Shown here in pieces: positions 56,541-64,000 of a stretch of 64,000 nt of DNA. Source of the DNA: Saprolegnia diclina VS20. Taxonomy: Eukaryota; Oomycota; Saprolegniomycetes; Saprolegniales; Saprolegniaceae. The notes beneath the pieces are model-generated. The model had not been told where the DNA came from, did not search any database, and was given only the letters and a program-made list of their open reading frames with translations. Made by a program: the position numbers and the translations under genes. The stretch spans positions 234,863-298,862 of the forward strand of contig NW_008246090.1 of assembly GCF_000281045.1 (NCBI RefSeq), read 5' to 3'. How positions within the stretch are numbered: position 1 is the first letter of the stretch; each line of letters begins with the position of its first letter.

Positions 56541-57542
56541 GCTTCCTACGGTCCGCATGAGGTCGGGTCCCGGCCTCGCCGTGGCGTACCTTGTTACAAC
56601 CGCACTTACTGACGCAGGGAGATGACCTAGACGGAAGGGTTCCATGAGCCATCCCCAGGGGCGCGGAGGATGGGACGTACGGGGGAGGAGGTCGTCGGGT
56701 GGTCTTGCGTCGTCGGGGCCTCTGAGGAGCAGGGAGGACCCAAGTACCGAAGAATGAACTGGGCAGTCTCCTGAGCAAAATGCAAACAAGCAAAGAACTT
56801 CACGAAATAAGTAACGCGTTGGCTCACGCTGCTTTTTTCCGCGCACTCAATTCCGCATACAAACCTCGAGTGAATCGCGTGAAAAAGTAAAAAAAAGCAA
56901 GGGTACGGTCGGCGCGATGGGTCAAAAAATCGGCCGCCATTTAATTCCCCACCAGCGTCCATACAAACCCCAAGCTGTTGCATGCCGCCGCCACTCCACA
57001 TACAAAGACCAAGTCGATTGGCGAGGGGCGGCGATAAAAATATCGAAAGGCGTGCCAGCTGGCCCATTATTAAATTCGCGCCACACATTTTTATAGGCCC
57101 CGATCTCGGCGTTAACGACCAACGAAATCGCTCTCTTTTTAATTGCCATGCGGCTTTCGAATTAAATGACAGGCGATTTGACAGACGCTTTGAGTTTTGC
57201 GTATTTTATTTCACGACCGGGACAGGACGCACGGCCTTTCGCAGGAGCGTCACGCCAAGGGGCACCCGACGACAGCCACGACACCAAGTGCCTTCACGCA
57301 ATCAAGAGCGTCTTCGGACGGGCAGTAGCGGCGCCGCAAAGAACTGGACGAAGATCGTAGTCGCGCCGTGCAATCTGGATCTGGCCCGGAAGAGTAGCCA
57401 CGTGCGGACAGATAGATCGAGATCGAAAGTTGAGGGCGAGCCGACCGGTTGAACTTGGCCACCTCGGTGTTGCGCACGCGCTGGCTCCAACCGACCATCA
57501 TTCGCACTCGACGACGAAAGCGCGCGCAACGTCCGACACGAA
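56541..57542. promoter_or_regulatory. Divergent region, CK1 / intronless orphan
   Basis: About 1 kb between divergent starts. The middle part (56850-57200) is AT-rich and resembles the other promoters. No gene was recognised. Confidence 0.4.
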
Positions 57543-58373
57543 ATGGCTGCGCCGCTCGAGGCCATCGTTGCCGCGTACTTTGCTCCCGATCGCTTGTTGC
57601 CAGAGACCTGGGCGCGCCTGTTGAGCCTGACGCCAAGCGCAGCGACGAGCTTTTGCCAGCAACTGGTTACTGACAACGATGCCGATGGTCCCAACCCGAC
57701 ACGGTTGCCACCACTCTCGTACGTTGGCATGTGGCCAAACGCCTACTACAAGCTGCTTGCAAGGTGTCTCTGGGTGTGGCAGACAACGGGCGTCTGCCCT
57801 GTCTTGACGCAGCTGCCACCACCGGTCGATGGCGTCGTCGAGGACACGGGTCCTCGAGACCGTTTGGCGACGATTCCGTTGGCCATTGTGGAAGACCTCG
57901 GCACGACGACACGTATGGACGCATTTGTGGTGGCGATCGGAGGCGCGCGCGGCATCGTCACGCTGCTCGGAGTTCGCTGCACGGCGGGCAGTCAGGTGCT
58001 CGTCCCGCCGACGGCCGCCGTCTGCATGGACGCCTTCAACCGCAAGCATGGCGACGCAAACTCCAAGTCGAAGCTCACGATCGGCGGCCGCCAGTGGACC
58101 AAGCACGCGCAGCGCAGCTTGGACGGGTGGTGGGGTGTCAACAAAGGCTCGGAAGCCCAGAAAAACGCACTCGGCGAGGCCAAGGTCCGCGACATCATGG
58201 CGAGTATGGTCTGGATGAACACGCACGGGCTGCCGAACGGGCCCATCGTGCTCGAGATCCGGCAGAAGGACGGCTACGGTGCACGCTGGGGGTGCGTCGA
58301 CGGCGACGTGCACTTTCGCGGGTTCGTCGAGCCCTACATGGCCGACGGCCACGCCGTTGGCTGGGTGCATTGA
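57543..58373 (+). CDS. Conserved-looking intronless protein of unknown function
   Basis: A 276-residue protein without introns. It starts MAAPLEAIVAAYF and contains QQLVTD, LPPLSYVGMWPNAYYKLLARC and a basic central motif (KLTIGGRQWTKHAQRSLDGW, then WGVNKGSEAQKN). A C-terminal block follows: WMNTHGLPNG, IRQKDGYGARWG and FRGFVEPYMADGHAVGWVH. The ending resembles a small eukaryotic family seen in plants and animals (as I remember: GYGARW ... F-x-GF-x-EPYM-x-DGH). I cannot name it. Neither membrane segments nor signal peptide are visible. It looks like a single soluble domain. Confidence 0.75.
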   Translation: MAAPLEAIVAAYFAPDRLLPETWARLLSLTPSAATSFCQQLVTDNDADGPNPTRLPPLSYVGMWPNAYYKLLARCLWVWQTTGVCPVLTQLPPPVDGVVEDTGPRDRLATIPLAIVEDLGTTTRMDAFVVAIGGARGIVTLLGVRCTAGSQVLVPPTAAVCMDAFNRKHGDANSKSKLTIGGRQWTKHAQRSLDGWWGVNKGSEAQKNALGEAKVRDIMASMVWMNTHGLPNGPIVLEIRQKDGYGARWGCVDGDVHFRGFVEPYMADGHAVGWVH

Positions 58374-58935
58374 CCGGATAAAGATTCATTTTCATTCATC
58401 CATGCACCTCATCTCGCGTTTCAAAGCTGCCAGCCGTGTGTGCCTGTATACGGACGTGGCGTCGCAGCTGTGCCACCTCGGTTGCGCTCCGTGCAGAGAA
58501 ACCCAGGCCGATCCTATCTCGGTAGCCGTCGAGAGGCGCGACGAGCCCGTCGTCAGCAGCGTGTCTCCTGATGGCGGCCGCGTCCGGCTATCCGTGTAGC
58601 TAATGCTGCGAAGCGGTAGCTCGACACGGCTCGACCGCTACGTATACAACGACGACGCTGGGGTATGCAGCGACGACGGGAACCGACGATTGCGTGTCGA
58701 GTGGAGCGCCATAGACAGAGACGCCATGTGTGGCCGCATAGGCGGGCAGAGGATGGTCGACGAGCCCACGACGTCGCGTCTGCATGCTAGCAGAGTCGTT
58801 CGAGCCTCATGAGGCAACAACGCCATGACGGGAGCTATGACGGGGCACGCCCTGGGATCTTCCTGGACCTGTAACAATGGATATTAAATTATACGAGTCG
58901 CGGTCGCATATTCGCCCCTCATCGCAAGCAAGAAA
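58374..58935. other. Intergenic, no gene seen
   Basis: About 560 bp between two plus-strand genes. Short open frames on both strands lack conserved features. The last 80 bp are AT-richer and should be the CSN1 promoter. Confidence 0.45.
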
Positions 58936-60497
58936 ATGGGGCTCGAGACGTTCGACCTCGAGGCCGTCGCGTCCAAGTACGCGGGCGTCAACCGCGTCCG
59001 CCACCTCCTGTTCATCGTCGAGTATGGCAAGACGTGCGTCCTGGACCCCGAGAGCAAGCGCGGTACGGCCATGTGCTCGGCGAAATGAAGGCTAATTCTG
59101 CTTCTTCCTGGCTGTCTAGCGGTGTGTCTCCAGTACGCCAAGGATGCGCTGCGCATGCTCCTCGCCGAGCTCGAGACGACCAAGACGGCGGCCAACACGA
59201 CCTTGTACCGCGAGCTCACAACCAAGTACGCCGACTTGCTCCCGCTCGACTTCAAGGTGGACGCGGCGTTTGTGGACGCGGCGACGCGTGCCAACAACAG
59301 CCGCCACGAGCGCCTCGAGCAAGAGCTCAACTCGTACAAGTCGAGCTTGATCAAGGAAAGCATTCGCGTACGTTATCCTCCTCCTTCTCCTTCGTTGGCG
59401 TCGTCCTCATGCGATGCGTCATGTAGATTGGCCACAACGATCTCGGCGAGTTTTACTACCGCATGGGCGACCTCCCGTCGGCGTTGCGCAGCTTTGCCCA
59501 GGCGCGCGACTACTGCACGTCCGACAAGCACATTTCTGAGATGTGTTTCAACGTCATTCGCGTACGTCCATGGCTCGTCGTACGACCTCGTCATGCTCGC
59601 ATCTAGGCGTCGGTGCACCTCAAGAACTTTGGCAACGTGACCAACTACCTCATCAAGCTCGAGCAGTCGGCCGTCGAGAGCGACGCCATGTACGTGCCAT
59701 CCATCCTCCTATGCAAGCAGGCTCACGCGATGCTAGTTTTGCCACCAAGATCGCTGCGACGCATGGCCTCGTGCACCTCACCAACAAAAAGTACCACACC
59801 GCAGCGCTCAAGTTTACGTCCTGCAACGTCGAGATTGGCTCGACCTTCAACGAGGTGCTGCATGCCGAAGACATTGCGCTCTTTGGCGGTCTCTGCGCAC
59901 TCGCCACGTTTGACCGCAACGAGCTCCGCGACAAGGTGCGCCTCCCCACGCTTACGCCGAGGATGCTTACGCCGCTTCTCTCTATATCTGTAGGTCATTC
60001 AGAGCCCGTCGTTCAAGGCGTTCCTCGAACTTGTGCCCCGCCTCCGCGAAATGATCCATGCATTCTACAGCAGCCAGTACGCTTCGTGCTTGCGCACGCT
60101 TGGCGAGATGCAGGAGGAGTGGGCGCTCGACATGAACCTCTCAAACCACGTCGGCGAGCTCGCCAAGGAGATCCGCCACCGGGCGATCGTCCAGTACTTC
60201 TTCCCGTACCTCTCGGTCGACATGCGGGAGATGGCCGACACCTTCAACACGACGCCGGACGCGCTTGAAGACGAGCTGCGCGACTTAATCCTGCGCGGCA
60301 AGATCCACGCGCGCATCGACAGCCACAACATGGTGCTCCTCGCCCACGAGGCCGATGTGCGCGCCAAGGCGTATGCGAACGCGCTCGCGGTCGGCCGCCA
60401 GTACACGGCCGACACCAAGGCCGCGCTCTTCCGCATGAATTTGATCAAGAACAACATGGTGGTGGGCGCCAACGACGGCGACGCGACGCTCGGCTAA
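58936..60497 (+). CDS. CSN1: COP9 signalosome subunit 1
   Basis: Six exons (58936-59062, 59120-59367, 59427-59561, 59607-59689, 59737-59935, 59994-60497) give 431 residues. CSN1 scaffolds the COP9 signalosome, which removes NEDD8 from cullin-RING ligases. The N-terminus (FDLEAVASKYAGVNRVRHLLFI) and HNDLGEFYYRMGDLPSALRSF match the family's TPR-like helices. The PCI domain includes FKAFLELVPRLREMIHAFYSS, HRAIVQYFFPYLSVDMREMA and LRDLILRGKIHARIDSHN. It is a little shorter than animal or plant CSN1 at the N-terminus. RPN7 of the proteasome lid is the nearest alternative but fits less well. Confidence 0.92.
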
Positions 60498-60658
60498 GGA
60501 CCGGTAGTGACCCCATGGAAACCCATCCTCCCGCTCTTCTCCCATCAATATGCATTCCAGGCCTTGCATGCCCAAATTCACGAGGTAGACAGGACATGTT
60601 GGAGGAAGCGGAATTGGTAGCATAACGGTGGTGTAACGGGCAGGAGGGCTGAACAATC

Positions 60659-63165
60659 ATGGACGACGACGTGGCCGAGGAGCGACTCCTCGAGACCGTC
60701 CAGCGCGACCTCACGGCGCACGCAGCGGCCGTCCGCGTGGTCCTGACGCGGTTGGCCGAGCGCATCTTGGCCCTCGAGGAGCTCGTGGAGGGCCCGCTGG
60801 GCAAGCTCCCACACGTTGTCGACGCGCTCGACGCGCGCGTGACGGCAATGGGGTCGTCGCTCGAAGTCGCAATCGACGACACGCGCAGTGCGATACCGGA
60901 CTACAGCGACCGGTTTGAAGTGCTCGACAAGCAGGTGGCGGGCCTCGCCGAGAGCGCCGGCGACATGCACGCCGTCGCCATGATGCAGGTCTCGCGCATC
61001 GCGTCCGAGACGGCCGGCGTCAAGAGCCTCATCGGGACGCTCAACGAAGCCCAGCGCCGCGCGACCGTGGCGATCCACGACGCGATCCAGGGCGCGGTCG
61101 AAAACATCCAAATCGTACGCCTTCGCTGGAGCGGAAGTGCGCTAAGTACCTCGGCGTAGGCCCGGGGCGCCGACAAGGAAGAGGTCATGGAGAACATTGC
61201 GGTCGTCCAAAAGACGTTTGCGGCCCAAGTCGAAGGTACATGCTTCGACATCTTTATCGAGATGGATGCGATTATGGGACGAGGTAGACATTTACAAGCA
61301 CGTGGACGACGTCATGGCCAAACCGCCGCCGGTGGTCGTCTTGCAAGCAGCGCCCGAGCCACCGCGCCCGACGACGCCGATTCGCCGCGTCGAGCCCGTC
61401 GTCATTGCCTTCTCGCCCGAGAGGCCAGCAACACCCGCATCAACGCCAACACCCGCACCGACGCCGACCCCGACACCCGCACCGACACCGACGCTCAAAC
61501 CGACACTGACGCCCAAGCCAGTGTCCCGCCCGGCGACGCCGGCGACCGTCGAGCATGAAGTCGAGTCGCCAGAGAAGAAGCCCGTGTCGGTACCGCCGTC
61601 CAGCAAAATTCCCGTCGTCATCCACGCCCGGCGGCGGGAAAAGGAGACGCGGCCGCCGGCGTCCATGACAGACCTACCGCCGTACGCGCTCCCGCCAGAC
61701 ATGAAGCACAAGATCGAGCACAACGTGCGCGCGACGCTGGATCCGCCAACTCCACTGCCGATACCACCGGTGGTCGCTGCGCCGACGACAGTGCTCGTGC
61801 CCACACACGCACCAGCAATAGCAGCAACGAGTCTTGTCCTATCCCACGGGACACCAGACGGGCCAGGCGTCCCAGGGGAGTTCAAGGCGCAGCTACATGC
61901 GTGCCAGAGTAGCGTCGAGATGGTGTGCAGCTTGCTCGAGGTCACACGCAGCCAGGTAGACGTGTCGGAACGGTCCCCGAAATGTATCAATCTATCAGGT
62001 CAAAATGCGCCAAGACGAGAGCGACGCGGCGATGGCCCGTGAGGTGCACGCGCTGCGCGCCAAGATCAAGAAAGTGCGCGACGAGTTCCACCACATTTTG
62101 CCGCTGCTCAAGCCGATGCTGTATGACTCCGACCTGCTCGCGACGCCAGGTCGTCAACATGCAAAATGACAGGGCGGAACGTCATGAGCGTAGAGTTGGA
62201 GCTCGGGCACATTCCGTCCTTGCGCACGGCACTCTTGGAGCTCTCGCGCAACCTCAACGTCGTGCGGCAGACGCGCAAGCACATGAGCATGGACATGCGC
62301 CGGACCATCGACAAGATCATCGACGTCATCAACGACGCCTACCACACCACGGCGGCGGGCCCGATCGACGACATGACCGTATCCTCCATCTTGACGTACG
62401 CGGGATACGATAAGAATGGATCTAGGTCCTGGCGCGACAAGTCGACAGGGTCGCCCGCGCGCTTGCGTTTGGCATCCAGTCGACCGTTGGCGTGCTCACG
62501 ACCGTCGACGCGGTCTCGACACGCGAGGTGGCGACAGCGATCGAGTCGTTCTCCGAAATCCTCACTGAGGGGCTTCACGACGGCAGCAGCGCCGAGATGC
62601 TTCGGCAACACGTCTCGGCCCTTACGTCCGAGCTACACGAGGCCAAGCACGAGCTTCGCGCCGCCATCTTGTCGCTGCAACACCGCCTCGAAGTCGCTCC
62701 ATTCTGTTCAACCCGAGTCCTCATCCGTCGGACGTAGGAGCCGCGGAGCAGCGAGAAGACGCTCAAGGCAGTGCACTCGCGGCACGAGATCAACGACCGC
62801 GGGAAAGCTGTGCTCATGCTCGAGCACGAGGTGAGCGCGCTCCGGGCGCAAATGGACGCGCGCGACGAGACACTGCGGCGACTCATGCAGGACCTCGATG
62901 GCAAGGCCGACAAGCGGCAGCTCACTCGGTGCCTTCTGCCCTCCTAGGATTTGCATCGAATGATGGCAAGAATAGACTGCTTCATCCCGAGGTAGCTGAG
63001 CTCACCAAGGTCCGCAAGCTGCCGCACGCGACCAAGCCCAAGCCAAAACCCCTCTCGACGGGCGTCCTGCGAAAAGCCCCGGCGCTCTCGGCCCTCTTTG
63101 TGGAGAACTCCAAGGCACCGGACAACGAGTCGCTCGCCCGGTCCAGTCCGGTCTCGCGCGAATAG
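60659..63165 (+). CDS. Coiled-coil protein with central Pro/Thr-rich linker
   Basis: Eight exons (60659-61114, 61160-61235, 61288-61955, 61999-62149, 62194-62378, 62426-62692, 62738-62928, 62976-63165) give 727 residues. The N-terminal 190 residues and the stretch from about 390 to 660 are amphipathic, coiled-coil-like (LAERILALEELVEGPLGKL; MAREVHALRAKIKKVRDEF; VSALTSELHEAKHELRAAIL; LEHEVSALRAQMDARDETLRR). Between them lies a disordered linker with a TPTPAPTPTPTPAP run and later Val/Pro-rich segments. The tail is basic (RKLPHATKPKPKPLS). No catalytic domain is seen. It could be a cytoskeletal or centrosomal protein, but this is not established. It lies 160 bp downstream of CSN1. Confidence 0.72.
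61435..61530 (+). repeat. Degenerate ACCCGCACCGACGCC-type repeat coding for Pro-Thr run
   Basis: A run of short imperfect repeats in exon 3 of the coiled-coil gene, encoding alternating Thr-Pro/Ala-Pro dipeptides. It is in frame and probably expanded by slippage. Confidence 0.6.
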
Positions 63166-63226
63166 TTGTCGTAGACAGTAGAAATATTACAATATATATA
63201 GCGTTAATTAGAGGGGGATTTTGTGG

Positions 63227-64000
63227 TTAGGGCAACGGCTCCGAGGCGTCGCCGACGCGGCGCAGATGCAAGTAGGCGTCCGTGCCATACCCTTCCATCG
63301 AGATGATTTGGAGATCACCGCCAAAGTACCGCGTGAGAAGGCGGCTGATCGGGAGGCCGTACCCGAGACCGGCGAGGGGCGACTCGCCGCCAAAGTCCAT
63401 CGGCATCGACTCGCCGACCATCGAGTCAAAGGCTTGCGAGTTGGCGGTCGTGTACATGTAGCTCCAGATGCGCGGGAGGGCCGAGCGCGGAATACCGCCG
63501 CCTTCGTCCGAGATCTTGAGGCTCACGTCTTCGTTCTGGTCTCCGTCGGCGACAATGAGCTTGATCGCGGGCAAGGCGTTGTCGACGCCGTGGAACTCGA
63601 CGACCGCACGCATCGAGTTCTTCATGACCTCGAAGAGCATGTGGTGCAAATGACTTGGCACATACGGCATGGTGAAGTTGCAGTCACCATGCAGCTCGAC
63701 GTCCGGCGCGTCGCCATATTGTCGGATGCACATGTGTCGGGCCATGTCGACGGCCGCGAGCGCGACCTCGGCCGGCGACGTCGCTTCGCAGATGCAGCCG
63801 ACCCAGCCGTCTTCCTTCTCGTGGAGCGCAATGTGCTGGCCCATGAGCATGCGGATGCCAATGCGACTGAGGTAGAAGCCATCCAGGAACGAGTGCAAGT
63901 CGATCATGTCGGCCATGGAAATACCGAGGTCGCCCTTGGCCTCGGCGGCGCTCATGGCCTGCTTGAGCTCGTGCACGCCGCGGGCCATCGTAAAGAGCGT
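63227..64000 (-). CDS. Mitochondrial pyruvate dehydrogenase kinase / branched-chain ketoacid dehydrogenase kinase family, C-terminal part
   Basis: The last 258 residues of a GHKL-type mitochondrial Ser kinase; the N-terminal part lies beyond the window edge. These enzymes phosphorylate and inactivate the E1 subunit of pyruvate or branched-chain ketoacid dehydrogenase. The helical domain ends MIDLHSFLDGFYLSRIGIRM and LMGQHIALHE. The ATP-binding Bergerat fold shows YVPSHLHHMLFEVMKNSMRA (N box), SDEGGGIPRS (G1), YMYTTA and GYGLPISRLLTRYFGGDL (G2), then SMEGYGTDAYLHL. PDK and BCKDK cannot be told apart from this part alone. It is convergent with the coiled-coil gene, with 61 bp between stops. Confidence 0.93.
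   Translation of the reverse strand, partial: TLFTMARGVHELKQAMSAAEAKGDLGISMADMIDLHSFLDGFYLSRIGIRMLMGQHIALHEKEDGWVGCICEATSPAEVALAAVDMARHMCIRQYGDAPDVELHGDCNFTMPYVPSHLHHMLFEVMKNSMRAVVEFHGVDNALPAIKLIVADGDQNEDVSLKISDEGGGIPRSALPRIWSYMYTTANSQAFDSMVGESMPMDFGGESPLAGLGYGLPISRLLTRYFGGDLQIISMEGYGTDAYLHLRRVGDASEPLP

Noticed and set aside
56541-56846. Upstream in-frame extension of casein kinase 1 by about 100 residues
   Set aside because: CK1 proteins begin a few residues before the kinase domain, and the extension is low-complexity and 5' UTR-like.
1-64000. CRISPR arrays, transposons, rRNA or tRNA genes
   Set aside because: None found. The only tandem repeats are the 40-bp minisatellite and coding low-complexity repeats.

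Overview
The window is nuclear DNA from a compact, GC-rich eukaryote, most likely a stramenopile and probably an oomycete (Saprolegniales-like). This rests on four things. First, about 120 very short spliceosomal introns can be placed, nearly all 40-64 bp, with GTACG-type donors and TAG acceptors. Second, it carries flagellar genes (a CFAP46-like central-pair protein plus two further cilium-style proteins). Third, several proteins are plant/stramenopile-like (an ALDH12-type P5C dehydrogenase and a UFD1 domain fused to zinc fingers). Fourth, genes are tightly packed on both strands. The organism call is inference; no rRNA or organellar marker is present.

Layout, left to right: a small tandem repeat; MIC10 (-) and mitochondrial bL9 (+) sharing a promoter; CFAP46-like (-); NMD3 (-) divergent from RPB12 (+); UTP6 (-); P5C dehydrogenase (-); a small acidic ORF (-); a lipocalin-sized orphan (-) divergent from GDP-mannose pyrophosphorylase (+); SEC31 (-) divergent from an orphan (+), followed head to tail by UFD1-zinc finger (+) and an M24-fold protein (+); eS25 (+); an amino-acid transporter (+); a DHHC palmitoyltransferase (+); PCNA (-); PX-RING (-); a membrane sulfotransferase (-); a protein with about ten evenly spaced CTFxP motifs (-) divergent from an LRR/EF-hand protein (+); a BAX-inhibitor-1 family protein (-); a class-III aminotransferase (+); bifunctional ATIC/PurH (-); casein kinase 1 (-); an intronless orphan (+); CSN1 (+); a coiled-coil/Pro-Thr linker protein (+); and the C-terminal part of a pyruvate dehydrogenase kinase-type mitochondrial kinase (-, cut by the window edge).

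There is no operon, phage or transposon. Functionally the window mixes ribosome production and export (NMD3, UTP6, eS25, bL9m), secretion and glycosylation (SEC31, GMPPB, DHHC, sulfotransferase), protein turnover (UFD1-ZnF, CSN1, PX-RING) and flagellar architecture. Exon structures were rebuilt by hand by matching splice sites, reading phase and protein-family alignment; all models close in frame, but none has been checked against transcripts. The most interesting leads are a recurrent TATCCGGA element in seven intergenic regions, a degenerate separase/CHAT-like domain ending the CFAP46-like protein, the regularly spaced CTFxP-repeat protein with its divergent LRR/EF-hand neighbour, and the unusual splice-site style.
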